Source: an uncultured Collinsella sp. (GTDB lineage Bacteria > Actinomycetota > Coriobacteriia > Coriobacteriales > Coriobacteriaceae). From it: a stretch of DNA of 64,000 bases. The notes below the pieces were generated by a model. It saw only the letters and a list, made by a program, of their open reading frames with translations. It ran no database searches and was not told where the DNA came from. This document shows, piece after piece, positions 52,153 through 60,875 of this stretch. The position numbers and the translations under genes are program-made. The stretch lies in the NCBI GenBank assembly GCA_934654585.1, contig CAKUGF010000001.1:144195-208194 (forward strand), written 5' to 3'. The first letter of the stretch is position 1; each line of letters begins with the position of its first letter.

Positions 52153-52992
52153 TTATGCCTCCTCGAGCTCGAGCTGGTTGTTGGCGATGTCCTGGGCGGT
52201 CGCGCGATAGAGCTCGTCGATAAAGGCGACCTTAAAGCTTGCCGGCGCATCCGCGACGGCGGCAGCGCGCGTGCCGGCGACGTTGTAGACGGCGGTGCCG
52301 CAGACGGCTGCCGTAAACGGGTCGGCGGCACAGGCGTACACGGCCAGCACGCCGCCCTGCGAGCAGCCGCAGCCGGTGATCTTGGACATAAGCGGGCTGC
52401 CACCGTGGGACTTGGCTACGGTCGTGCCGTCGGTAATCAGGTCGACTTCGCCCGAGACCACCACGGCGCCACCGGTATAGTGGGCGAGCGCCACGGCAGC
52501 ATCGCGGGCGGCGTCTACCGTATCGGTGGTATCGACGCCGCGTACGCGGCTCAGGTCTGCCGCTTCGCCCTCGAGGTCCCACAGCCCGGCGAGCGCGATG
52601 ATCTCGGAAGCGTTGCCGCGTACGATAGCGGGCTTGTACTGCTTGAGCTCGTTTACCAGCTGGGTGCGCAGACTACCGATACCCAGGCCCACCGGATCGA
52701 GCACCCAGGGCTTGCCGGCGTCGTGTGCCGCCTTCGCCGCGCGGGGAATCGTTTGCTCGTAGATGGGGAAGAGCGTGCCCATGTTGAGGTAGATGGCGCC
52801 GCCGCCGGCAACGAGCGCCTCGCCCTCGTCGGGCAGGTAGACCATAGCGGCCGAACCGCCCACGGCGAGCTGCGCGTTGGCGACAAAGTCGATCGTCACC
52901 GTGTTGGTGATGGAGCCCGCCATCGGGTTGGCGGCGCGAATCTCCTCCACGGCCTTGACCACGTTTTGCTTAAGCTGTTCCGAATCGATCAC
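52153..52992 (-). CDS. thiM: Hydroxyethylthiazole kinase
   Basis: A 279-residue kinase that phosphorylates 4-methyl-5-hydroxyethylthiazole for thiamine salvage. NPMAGSITNTVTIDFVAN, LDPVGLG, VRGNASEIIALAG and the ATP-binding ITGCGCSQGG are in the expected order; the Cys in GCGC is the conserved ThiM residue. The start is GTG at 52992, with AAGGAGG eight bases upstream; other in-frame starts are worse. It is preceded by the TPP riboswitch and its terminator. Confidence 0.94.
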   Translation of the reverse strand: MIDSEQLKQNVVKAVEEIRAANPMAGSITNTVTIDFVANAQLAVGGSAAMVYLPDEGEALVAGGGAIYLNMGTLFPIYEQTIPRAAKAAHDAGKPWVLDPVGLGIGSLRTQLVNELKQYKPAIVRGNASEIIALAGLWDLEGEAADLSRVRGVDTTDTVDAARDAAVALAHYTGGAVVVSGEVDLITDGTTVAKSHGGSPLMSKITGCGCSQGGVLAVYACAADPFTAAVCGTAVYNVAGTRAAAVADAPASFKVAFIDELYRATAQDIANNQLELEEA

Positions 52993-53018
52993 TGCACATG
53001 CCTCCTTGGCATAGAAAA

Positions 53019-53044
53019 GGGGCGCTGTGCATAGACAGCGCCCC
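53019..53044 (-). terminator. Riboswitch-controlled terminator
   Basis: GGGGCGCTGT and ACAGCGCCCC around a six-base loop; on the minus strand TTTTC follows, then AAGGAGG of thiM. It forms the expression platform of the TPP riboswitch, which would end transcription when TPP is bound. Confidence 0.85.
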
Positions 53045-53057
53045 TGTAAAGGCGGCA

Positions 53058-53146
53058 TGCTCCCTACGCCAGCATTAACTGACAGGTTCAAAGGATTGGG
53101 CCCATTGCCCTCTCAGCCTTGTGGTTTGCACCGCCGGCACTCCCGC
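53058..53146 (-). ncRNA. TPP riboswitch
   Basis: On the minus strand the conserved THI-box elements appear in order: CTGAGAGGGC, CCTTTGAACCTG, CAGTTAATGCTGGC and GTAGGGAGC. They are flanked by the GGGAGTGCC / terminal stem sequence. It lies directly upstream of thiM with a terminator between, so it controls thiM, the thiamine-binding protein and thiE. Confidence 0.93.
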
Positions 53147-53176
53147 ATCGAATCTGTTGTTCCCTATACTAGCGCA

Positions 53177-53281
53177 CCGACCAAAAAGGGACAGGTTTAT
53201 TTTGGCAGGTGCCAACTGGGATGATGCGTTTTCCCAGATAAAACCTGCCAAAATAAACCTGTCCCGTTTTGGCAGGTCGGT
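53177..53281. repeat. Large AACCTGCC-type palindrome with 30-bp arms
   Basis: The arm at 53181-53210 (CCAAAAAGGGACAGG...) is nearly complementary to 53243-53272, inside outer ACCGACC/GGTCGGT. The right end merges with the TACAAT box of the HAD gene. It is the paired form of the units at 33116-33187. Confidence 0.85.
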
Positions 53282-53286
53282 ACAAT
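53281..53286 (+). promoter_or_regulatory. Candidate -10 box (TACAAT) at the repeat edge
   Basis: TACAAT lies 32 bp before the ATG at 53318, immediately after the right repeat arm; no good -35 box is apparent. Confidence 0.35.
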
Positions 53287-53317
53287 AGACGGGATAAAGA
53301 ATGACTGAGGGGACCTT

Positions 53318-54226
53318 ATGATCAAACTTGTGCTGACCGATATGGACGATACGCTGATTCCGGCTGGGCAAGACGGCGCTAGCGACTATGCCATCGAGGG
53401 CATTCACGCCATGCAGACGGCGGGCCTGCACTTTGGGCCGGTTTCGGGTCGTCAGCCGTCCGCGATGGGCTGGATGTTCCGCAATCGCTCCGAGTGCTTT
53501 TCGACCGGCGCCTTTTGCAACGGGCAGGTGATGTTTGTGGACGGCGCGGTGGTCGCATCGCGCGCAACTGATAACGATGCCCTGATGCGCCTGGCCGACT
53601 ACCTTGAGCAAGAGACCGACGACACCTATCTAAAGGTCTACAGCCTGGGCGATGACTTTTGGGACAACGACGCCTATTGCGTGACGAGCGATCCCGAGCG
53701 CGTTCGTCGCGCCATGGAGTCGGGCGGCAACGCGTGGCTCAAGGGCGAAGAGGCCCCGTGCCGCCCTGTCGTCGATGATGCCCTGGTATACAAGGCGAAT
53801 ATCTGGAGTGCCCGTTCGCGCGAGGAGCTCGCCGAGCTGCGCGAGCGCGTTGCCTCCGAGGTGCCGGAGCTCTCACTCGTATTCCCCAACAACCGCGTGC
53901 GCCTGTTCGATATTCTCCCGGCCGGTTGGGACAAGGGCTGCGCGGCGCTTGAGCTGGCGCGCGCCTTGGGGCTGACGCCCGACGAGGTCGCGGTGTTCGG
54001 CGATTCCGATAACGACCTGCCCATGATTGATGCCGTTCCGAACTCCGTGGCAGTCGCCAATGCCAACGAGGCCGTCACGGCTGCCGCGCGCTGGCATATC
54101 GGTGCCGCGGCAGACGACGCGGTCGCCGAGGCTCTGCATCAGATTGCCGCCTGTGCTGCGACGGGGGAGATGCCGCCGTTTATGCGCCTGCCGGGTGCGG
54201 CCGGCGTGGATCTCGCGAACAGCTAA
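53318..54226 (+). CDS. Cof-type HAD-superfamily phosphatase
   Basis: A 302-residue HAD hydrolase. TDMDDT near the N-terminus holds the nucleophilic Asp, Lys lies in the cap-core hinge region, and AVFGDSDNDLPM holds the metal-binding acidic motif. The C-terminus VANANEAVTAAARW is typical of Cof proteins, which dephosphorylate sugar phosphates or pyridoxal phosphate. GAGGGGACCTT precedes the ATG. The LysR gene starts 10 bp after it on the same strand. Confidence 0.9.
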   Translation: MIKLVLTDMDDTLIPAGQDGASDYAIEGIHAMQTAGLHFGPVSGRQPSAMGWMFRNRSECFSTGAFCNGQVMFVDGAVVASRATDNDALMRLADYLEQETDDTYLKVYSLGDDFWDNDAYCVTSDPERVRRAMESGGNAWLKGEEAPCRPVVDDALVYKANIWSARSREELAELRERVASEVPELSLVFPNNRVRLFDILPAGWDKGCAALELARALGLTPDEVAVFGDSDNDLPMIDAVPNSVAVANANEAVTAAARWHIGAAADDAVAEALHQIAACAATGEMPPFMRLPGAAGVDLANS

Positions 54227-54236
54227 GGAGGCCACT

Positions 54237-55133
54237 ATGAAGCTCCAGCAGCTCAGATATGTCGTCAAGGTTGCCGAGTGCGGCAGCATCACCGAGGCCT
54301 CGCGCCGCCTCTTTGTGTCGCAGCCCTCGATTACCGCGTCGATTCGCGACCTCGAAAATGAGATGGGCGTGCATATCTTCGAGCGCACCAACAAGGGCGT
54401 CATTGTGTCCGAGGAGGGCGAAACCTTCTTGGGCTACGCGCGCCAGGTGCTCGATCAGGCCGACCTGCTCGAGGACAAGTACAAAGGCGCGTCCGAGCAG
54501 GTGCCGCATTTTAGCGTGAGCTGCCAACACTATTCATTTGCTGTCAACGCGTTTGTCGATGTGATTCGCGAGTTCGATGCCACGCGCTACGACTTTACCT
54601 TGCGCGAGGAACAGACCCACGAGATTATCGAGGATGTCGCGCATATGAAAAGCGAGCTGGGCATCCTGTACCTGTCCGAGCACAATCGCGAGGTTATCGA
54701 GCGTATGCTGGCGGCCAACGAGCTCGTGTTCGAAGGGCTCTTCTGCGCCTCGCCGCATGTGTTTGTTTGTGCCGACCATCCGCTGGCGGGCCGCTCCAGC
54801 GTGACGCTCGAGGACCTGGAAGACTATCCCTTCCTGTCCTACGAGCAGGGCAGCTACAACTCGTTTTACTATTCCGAGGAACTGACCTCGACGTTTGAGC
54901 GTCGCAAGAATATCCGCGTGCGCGACCGTGCGACGTTGTTCAATTTGGCCATGGGCCTCAACGGCTACACGGTATGCTCGGGCGTGATCAGCCACGAGCT
55001 CAACGGCCCCGGCATTATCTCGATCCCGCTCGATGTGGATGAGTACATGGAGATTGGCATCATCACGCGCAAGAACACGACACTCACACGCTACGGACAG
55101 GCCTATATCGACGCGATCCGTCAGCATATTTAG
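54237..55133 (+). CDS. LysR-family regulator
   Basis: A 298-residue LysR protein with the winged helix (SITEASRRLFVSQPSITASIRDLENEMG) at residues 17-45 and the effector domain from about 90. The LBD segment SEQVPHFSVSCQHYSFAVNAFVDVIREF is characteristic of the CysB-like group. AAGGAGGCCACT precedes the ATG. It is cotranscribed with the HAD gene (10-bp gap), so it may regulate or respond to a metabolite of that enzyme. No divergent target is seen. Confidence 0.9.
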   Translation: MKLQQLRYVVKVAECGSITEASRRLFVSQPSITASIRDLENEMGVHIFERTNKGVIVSEEGETFLGYARQVLDQADLLEDKYKGASEQVPHFSVSCQHYSFAVNAFVDVIREFDATRYDFTLREEQTHEIIEDVAHMKSELGILYLSEHNREVIERMLAANELVFEGLFCASPHVFVCADHPLAGRSSVTLEDLEDYPFLSYEQGSYNSFYYSEELTSTFERRKNIRVRDRATLFNLAMGLNGYTVCSGVISHELNGPGIISIPLDVDEYMEIGIITRKNTTLTRYGQAYIDAIRQHI

Positions 55134-55282
55134 TCGCATGAGCGTCGCTGGGCTCGGGCTTGGCGTCGTGCGATTTACCGCGAACGTCCCAGGATGAGGC
55201 CGTATTTAGAGCCACATGTCCCATTAACCGGCGCTCCCTCGCATTACCATCAAAGTGAGCCGCTATGCGAGGGGAGGTCGCC

Positions 55283-56302
55283 GTGGATCGGATATATACC
55301 GACAACTGGCGTTTCCCCATGCCGCTTATGTGTACGGCATTTGAGCCCGGGACGCTCGACAAAACCCTCGACGTGATGCTCAAAGATGACTATGGCGTGA
55401 TCGCGCGTGCCGAGGCGCACTACTATCGCGGTTGCCCCGATGAAGCCCGCCGCCTGGCGGAGCCGTACTTGCTATCGGATGACCTTTCGCTTCGCCTGTC
55501 GGCATGCCTGCTGTGTGCCTATGCAAATCTGTCGTTGAATCGCGCGTTGGCGACGCGCCGCTGCCTTGCGTATCTCAAGGAGACAGGGAAGAGCCAAAGG
55601 GCGACAAAGGACCCACGTGCTCAGGCCTCGTATATGCTGCTCGCGGCCAGCGCGTGCGTGCTCCTGCATTTTCCCTCGCCGGTGTCGCGCGGCGAATTCG
55701 ATTCGTACGCATCGCTGCTGCCTGAGGGGCTGCGTCTGTTTGCAACCTATGCACTGGCGCACCGTGCCTATCTCGATGGCGACTACGGGCGTTGTGTGGG
55801 CATGGCAGAGAACGCCCTGTCGATGAAGCAGGAAAGCTATCCCGTCCCCGAGGTCTTCTTGCACCTGATCGCTGCCGTTGGGTGGATTAACCAACGTGAG
55901 GCCGACCGTGCGAACACTCACTTTATGCGCGCGTGGCAGATTGCGCAGCCCGATGGCCTAATCGAGATCGTCGGCGAGCATCACGGACTTTTGCAGGGCG
56001 TGCTGGAATCATGTCTAAAGAAGGATCATCCGCAGGAGTTCGCGGAGATTATCAAGGTTACCGAGCGGTTTAGCCGCGGTTGGCGTCGCGTGCATAATCC
56101 CGGTGCGGGCGCCACTGTTGCCGAAAGCTTGACCACGACGGAGTTTGCTATCGCCATGCTGGCCTGTCGCGGCTGGACTAATGACGAGATCGCCGCCCAT
56201 ATGGGTATTTCGCGCGGCACGGTCAAGAATCGCCTGTCGAACACCTATGTCAAGCTGGGGATATCGAGTCGCGCCGCCCTGAGGCAGTTCGTATTGCTGT
56301 AG
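55283..56302 (+). CDS. LuxR-type transcriptional regulator
   Basis: A 339-residue protein. The C-terminal 60 residues are a LuxR helix-turn-helix (LTTTEFAIAMLACRGWTNDEIAAHMGISRGTVKNRLSNTYVKLGISSRAAL). The rest is all-helical, with TPR-like repeats (ARAEAHYYRGCPDEARRLAEPYL). The start is GTG at 55283, with GGGGAGG upstream; ATG at 55265 is possible. No quorum-sensing domain is visible. It points toward the convergent surface protein gene at 56443. Confidence 0.85.
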   Translation: MDRIYTDNWRFPMPLMCTAFEPGTLDKTLDVMLKDDYGVIARAEAHYYRGCPDEARRLAEPYLLSDDLSLRLSACLLCAYANLSLNRALATRRCLAYLKETGKSQRATKDPRAQASYMLLAASACVLLHFPSPVSRGEFDSYASLLPEGLRLFATYALAHRAYLDGDYGRCVGMAENALSMKQESYPVPEVFLHLIAAVGWINQREADRANTHFMRAWQIAQPDGLIEIVGEHHGLLQGVLESCLKKDHPQEFAEIIKVTERFSRGWRRVHNPGAGATVAESLTTTEFAIAMLACRGWTNDEIAAHMGISRGTVKNRLSNTYVKLGISSRAALRQFVLL

Positions 56303-56360
56303 GCAAGGCGAGCTCTTTTGCTTTGAGTGAACAACCGAATCGGGATTGTTCAAACGCGGC

Positions 56361-56390
56361 GCGGCCGCCGGTGGGAGGTCCGGCGGCCGC
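56361..56390. terminator. GC-rich hairpin between the LuxR and surface protein genes
   Basis: GCGGCCGCCGG and CCGGCGGCCGC around TGGGAGGT. On the minus strand GCCGCGTTTG follows. It may act for both converging genes, but lacks a good T-run. Confidence 0.5.
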
Positions 56391-56442
56391 TTACCATGGG
56401 ACGGTGCGCGCCCGAATTAATCGAGCGGCACGAGGCTTGTAA

Positions 56443-57966
56443 CTACGAGCGCTTGCGGCTGGTAAAGATGCCAGCGACGACGGCTGCCATGCCCGTAATG
56501 GCAGCGGCGACGGCGCCCATAACGGAAGCGTCGCCCGTAGCCGCGAGCGTGCCCTTGCTGTCGACATGCTTGATGGTCGCGGCGGCGGTCGTTACCTTAG
56601 GCTTCGACTCGGGCTTTGCCTGGGGTGTCTCCACCGGAACAATGACGGCGCGCTTGGCGATGGCGTCGCTGTCCAGATCCGTGATGACATCGCTAGCAGT
56701 GCCGATGGTCTGGCCGCGCTGATACGGAGCGTCAACGGGTTCGGTGTCAACGAAGCGCACGTCGCAAATACGTCCACCGTTGGGCGTTTCGATAATGCTG
56801 TCGACGATATTGATCGTGCCGGAAATGCTGCCGTCTGCGCTATTCACGACGGCCAAGATGGCAGCGGTGTCGCCTTCTGCTGTTACACGGCTGTGTGTGA
56901 TGGAGATAGTCGCAGGCGTTAGGCCATCTTCGGTGAGAGCGAAGATGCCAAACGTTCGAGCGTTCACGTCTGGGTCAACTACGACAATGTCGCCATGGCC
57001 GAATGGCGGTAGGGGCTGGTTGCCTCCATCGTAGTTGATGTAGTGGGCAATGGCCTCGACGGTCGAGTCGCTGATAAAGATGCGCCCGCCAGGTCCGCCG
57101 GCACCGTGGTTGTACGAGTAGATTCCTGAGGCGTTTTCGCCCTCGGCATAGGCGTGAACGAATGAGCCGTTTTTAATGGTGATGTCGCCCTCGTCGGTGA
57201 AGATGGCAGTGGGGCTGTCTTCGCGCGCTGGGTATGCATACGCTCGCACGGTCGCCGCATCAATGGTCAAGCCGTCGAAAGCATATATACCGCTGCCGAA
57301 TCCCTGGGCGGTTAGCGTACTGTCGGATACCGTGAGGGTTTCTTTGGCGACGATGCCGCAGTCCTGTTCGGAGCTTGCGTCGACTGTGCCGCCGCCGGTT
57401 ATGGTCATATCGCCGTCGGCGCGGATACCCTCGTCGCTTCCGCCCTTGGCGGTAACGGTGCCTGTCCCGCCGATCGTCATATCGCCTGCTGAATACAAGG
57501 CGCCACTTTCGGCGGTTGCCGTCAGGGTGCCCGTTCCGGAGATATTGAGCTCGGCGCCCTCATTGGCACCGTCCACAACGGAAATGCCGTCGCCGTATTC
57601 GTTGGCAACCGTATTGTTGCCCTCGTAGTTCACGTTGAGCTTACCGTGGGCAGCGATACTTCCGCCGTTATAACCATTGAGCGTCATGTCGTCGGCGCCG
57701 TTCCAGGCCCATGTGCTGCCGTCGCCGGCTGCGACGCCGGCGTAATAGGGGGTGTTGTCGACCTCGATCCACTCAGCTGCAAACGAGATGCTCGGCATAA
57801 GCAGCGAGCTCACGGTGAGCGCGCAGGTCAGGCCGCAAACGATGCGGCGGGTCACGCGACGCCAGCTGCCACAGGCGAGAACGGTGCGCTGGCGTACGGG
57901 GAACTCAACGTAATGAAGTCCTGCGGTGCGATCAGTATGGCGCGTGGGGGTCGTAAACGTGGTCAT
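56443..57966 (-). CDS. Sortase-anchored surface protein with beta-helix-like repeats, paralog 1
   Basis: A 507-residue secreted protein. A long N-terminal segment ending LTVSSLLMPSISFAAEW is the signal peptide. Gly/Thr/Asp-rich repeats then suggest a parallel beta-helix (GDMTIGGTGTVTAKGG, GDMTITGGGTVDAS, GDITIKNGSFVHA). The end LAATGD followed by a hydrophobic segment and RKRS matches an LPxTG-like sorting signal (here LAATG). A paralog of 617 residues lies at 61746. It is probably wall-attached. AGGAGCGACC precedes the ATG. Confidence 0.85.
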   Translation of the reverse strand: MTTFTTPTRHTDRTAGLHYVEFPVRQRTVLACGSWRRVTRRIVCGLTCALTVSSLLMPSISFAAEWIEVDNTPYYAGVAAGDGSTWAWNGADDMTLNGYNGGSIAAHGKLNVNYEGNNTVANEYGDGISVVDGANEGAELNISGTGTLTATAESGALYSAGDMTIGGTGTVTAKGGSDEGIRADGDMTITGGGTVDASSEQDCGIVAKETLTVSDSTLTAQGFGSGIYAFDGLTIDAATVRAYAYPAREDSPTAIFTDEGDITIKNGSFVHAYAEGENASGIYSYNHGAGGPGGRIFISDSTVEAIAHYINYDGGNQPLPPFGHGDIVVVDPDVNARTFGIFALTEDGLTPATISITHSRVTAEGDTAAILAVVNSADGSISGTINIVDSIIETPNGGRICDVRFVDTEPVDAPYQRGQTIGTASDVITDLDSDAIAKRAVIVPVETPQAKPESKPKVTTAAATIKHVDSKGTLAATGDASVMGAVAAAITGMAAVVAGIFTSRKRS

Positions 57967-58035
57967 GGTCGCTCCTATCTCTCGCGTGGCCTTGTGTGGT
58001 CACCACTTAGCGTATGGGCGATAGGGCAAAGCTGC

Positions 58036-58060
58036 TAGTGCCATTTGGGCGCGAAAATGG
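58036..58060 (-). promoter_or_regulatory. Upstream element shared by the two surface protein genes, copy 1
   Basis: CTAGTGCCATTTGGGCGCGAAAATGG lies 70 bp upstream of the 56443 gene. A related sequence lies at 63666-63690, 67 bp upstream of its paralog. ATACGCT follows in both, 20 bp closer to the gene. Confidence 0.5.
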
Positions 58061-58116
58061 CTATTTGCACTGGCGGGCAGCATGGAGATCGGGGGCATTG
58101 GTCTGTTGATAGTAAG

Positions 58117-58131
58117 ATAGGAAAATCCTAT
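58117..58131. promoter_or_regulatory. Palindrome ATAGGA-AAA-TCCTAT upstream of the MetE-like gene
   Basis: Perfect six-base arms in an A/T-rich patch 92 bp before the ATG at 58223. Its position fits an operator. The regulator is unknown. Confidence 0.4.
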
Positions 58132-58222
58132 ATCAAACCAATTAAAACGCATATTTTACGATAGCAATTTTGGCGCTCATACTCTGTCTCGTTAAAGCAA
58201 CCAATTGCAAAGGGAGAGACCT

Positions 58223-59356
58223 ATGAGCACTTCGACCCAGCTGAACGCGCCGTTTCGCGCCGATATTGTCGGCAGTTTTCTTCGTCCGCAGGCCGTGAAG
58301 GACGCCCGTGCGGCCTATGCCGCGGGCACGCTCGACGATGCCGGCCTTAAGGCTGTCGAGGACGAGGCCATTCGCGACTTGGTGGCCAAGCAAAAGGCTG
58401 CCGGTCTGCAGGTAATTACCGACGGCGAGTTCCGTCGCAGCTATTGGCACCTCGACTTTATGTGGGGCCTCAACGGTGTTGAGCGTCGCACCTCGCGCAA
58501 TGGCTATATGTTTCACGACGAGGAGACCACGGCCGATACCGCTGTGGTGACTGGTCCCATCAGCGGCGAGAACCATCCGTTCGTTGCACACTTCAAGTTC
58601 GTCAAGGCGCTCGAGGGCGAGGGCCAGGTCGCGCGCCAGACCATTCCGGCACCAATCCAGACGTTTTCCGAGGTTACGCTCGATCGCTGCGATGGTCAGC
58701 AGGAGAGCCTGCGCGCCGTCTATAAGACCGACGAGGAACTCGCCGATGCCATCGCGGCCGCATACCGTACTGTGATTGCCGACCTGTACACCGCCGGCTG
58801 CCGCAATATCCAGTTCGATGACTGCACTTGGGGCATCTACTGCGATACCGATTTTGTCGCCAAGACCGGCATGAGCACGGTCGACCTGCGGAAGGTGAGC
58901 GAGCTGGGTGTGGCGCTCAACAACGCTGTCATCGAGGGCAAGCCCGACGACCTGGTCATCAACACGCACGTGTGCCGCGGCAACTATCATTCCACCTATG
59001 CCTTCGAGGGTGGTTACGATCCCATTGCACCGTACCTGTTTGCAAATGAGGATGTCGACGCGTTCTATCTTGAGTTTGACACGCCGCGCGCCGGTGGTTT
59101 TGAGCCGCTGCAGCATGTTGCCCCCGGCAAGAAGGTCGTGTTGGGCCTGGTGACCACCAAGGCAGCGGAGCTGGAGGACGAGGACGTTATCGTCGAGCGC
59201 ATCAATGAGGCCGCGAAGTATGTACCGCTCGAGAACCTGTACTTGTCGCCCCAGTGTGGCTTTGCCAGCTGCGAGATTGGCAATAAGCTCACCGAGGATG
59301 AGCAGTGGGCAAAGATCGCGCTAGTCAAGCGCATCGCGGAGCGTGTCTGGAAATAA
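58223..59356 (+). CDS. MetE-like (YxjG/YxjH family) methyltransferase, putative methionine synthase domain
   Basis: A 377-residue TIM-barrel protein matching the catalytic C-terminal half of MetE. The zinc site would be His and Cys in NTHVCRGNYHS and the last Cys in LSPQCGF. GDGEFRRSYWHLDF-like segment VITDGEFRRSYW and IVGSFLRPQAV are typical of the YxjG branch, which lacks the MetE N-terminal half. It may transfer a methyl group to homocysteine from an unusual donor. AAAGGGAGAGACCT precedes the ATG. No SAM riboswitch is seen. Confidence 0.87.
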   Translation: MSTSTQLNAPFRADIVGSFLRPQAVKDARAAYAAGTLDDAGLKAVEDEAIRDLVAKQKAAGLQVITDGEFRRSYWHLDFMWGLNGVERRTSRNGYMFHDEETTADTAVVTGPISGENHPFVAHFKFVKALEGEGQVARQTIPAPIQTFSEVTLDRCDGQQESLRAVYKTDEELADAIAAAYRTVIADLYTAGCRNIQFDDCTWGIYCDTDFVAKTGMSTVDLRKVSELGVALNNAVIEGKPDDLVINTHVCRGNYHSTYAFEGGYDPIAPYLFANEDVDAFYLEFDTPRAGGFEPLQHVAPGKKVVLGLVTTKAAELEDEDVIVERINEAAKYVPLENLYLSPQCGFASCEIGNKLTEDEQWAKIALVKRIAERVWK

Positions 59357-59480
59357 CGATGCCGTTCGCAGGCGACGGCGTACGTGGGGCGGCTTGTATC
59401 ACGTACAATGGTTCGGATCGTATCGTTCGGGCAGGTAATCCGCTATGCCCGGACGCCCTTCCATTTTTGAAAGGACTCTC

Positions 59481-60815
59481 ATGTCCCAGTCTTCGACGCC
59501 CGCCGTTGCCGATGCCATCTACGATGCGTCATCGCTCGGCCGTCCGCGCATGTTCCTGCTCGGCTTGCAGCATCTATTTGCCATGTTTGGCGCTACCGTG
59601 CTGGTGCCCGTGCTCACCGGTCTCTCGGTCTCGGCGACGCTTTTGTTTGCCGGCCTAGGCACGTTGCTCTTCCACTTCCTGTCGCGCGGTAAGGTGCCGG
59701 CTTTCCTGGGTTCATCGTTTGCCTTTATCGCGGGCTATGCCGCCATTGCACCCAACGGTGAGGCCGAGCTTTTGCCCTACGCCTGCCTGGGCGTTGCCTG
59801 CGCCGGCCTGCTCTATCCGGTGCTGGCGGCGCTCTTCTGCGCGTTTGGCGCCAAGCGCGTTATGCGCTTCTTTCCGCCGGTGGTGACTGGCCCCATCGTC
59901 ATTTCCATCGGCCTGATTCTGGCGAGCTCTGCCATCGCCAACTGCCAGACCAACTGGCTTGTTGCCGTTGTCGCTGTGGCCGTCATCGTCATCTGCAATA
60001 TCTGGGGCCGCGGTATGGTCAAGATCGTGCCGATTCTGCTGGGCGTCGTGGTGAGCTATGCTGTCGCCGCTGTGCTGGGCGAGGTCGACTTCTCCGGTGT
60101 TGCTGCCGCTCCGTGGGTCGGTTTGCCCGTTGTGTGGGACAACACCGTGTTTTCACTCTTTGGTCCGCAGTTCGATAGCGGCCTTGCCACGACGGCCATC
60201 ATCACCATCATGCCGCTGGCCTTTGCGACCATGATCGAGCATATCGGCGATATCTCCGCCATTGGCTCTACCTGCGAGCGCAACTTTATCGCTGATCCTG
60301 GCCTGCATCGTACGCTGCTCGGTGACGGCCTTGCCACGATCCTGGCTTCGCTCTTTGGCGCTCCGGCCAACACCACGTATGGCGAGAACACCGGCGTGCT
60401 CGCGCTCACGCGCGTGTTCGACCCGCGCGTGATCCGCATTGCCGCGTGTTGCGCCATCGTGCTTTCGTTCTGCCCCAAGTTCGCCGCGGTCATTGCGGCC
60501 ATGCCGGCGTGTGTAATTGGCGGCGTGTCGCTCGTGCTCTATGGCATGATCAGTGCCGTGGGCGTCCGTAACCTCATCGAGAACCAGGTCGATTTCCAGA
60601 ACAACCGCAACGTGCTGGTGGCTGCACTGGTACTCGTGCTTTCGCTCGGCATCGCGTACAGCACCGCCGGCGCCATCGTGTTGGAGCTGGGCGGCGTGAC
60701 GATTTCGCTTTCCGGCCTTGCTGTGGGCTCGCTGGTGGGCATCGTGCTCAACGCCATCCTGCCGGGTAACGACTTTGAGTTCGACGTTTCTGAGCTTGAG
60801 GAGATTGTCGAGTAG
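59481..60815 (+). CDS. uraA: Uracil permease, NCS2 family
   Basis: A 444-residue NCS2 protein with about 14 membrane segments. GLQHLFAMFGATVLVPVLTGL is the diagnostic helix 1, FPPVVTGPIVISIGLILA and APANTTYGENTGVLALTRV (TYGENTG) are signature segments of UraA. Na+- or H+-driven uracil uptake is expected. GAAAGGACTCTC precedes the ATG at 59481. It is a single gene after the MetE-like gene, 124 bp later. Confidence 0.93.
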   Translation: MSQSSTPAVADAIYDASSLGRPRMFLLGLQHLFAMFGATVLVPVLTGLSVSATLLFAGLGTLLFHFLSRGKVPAFLGSSFAFIAGYAAIAPNGEAELLPYACLGVACAGLLYPVLAALFCAFGAKRVMRFFPPVVTGPIVISIGLILASSAIANCQTNWLVAVVAVAVIVICNIWGRGMVKIVPILLGVVVSYAVAAVLGEVDFSGVAAAPWVGLPVVWDNTVFSLFGPQFDSGLATTAIITIMPLAFATMIEHIGDISAIGSTCERNFIADPGLHRTLLGDGLATILASLFGAPANTTYGENTGVLALTRVFDPRVIRIAACCAIVLSFCPKFAAVIAAMPACVIGGVSLVLYGMISAVGVRNLIENQVDFQNNRNVLVAALVLVLSLGIAYSTAGAIVLELGGVTISLSGLAVGSLVGIVLNAILPGNDFEFDVSELEEIVE

Positions 60816-60843
60816 TAGTTGTGTTCAGCTAAATCAAAAAAAT

Positions 60844-60875
60844 GGCGCCCATGCGTACGCGCGGGCGCCTTTTTT
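60844..60875. terminator. Bidirectional terminator of uraA and the esterase gene
   Basis: GGCGCCC and GGGCGCC with a 12-base loop, T-run at 60870-60875 on the plus strand and ATTTTTTT on the minus strand. Confidence 0.9.
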
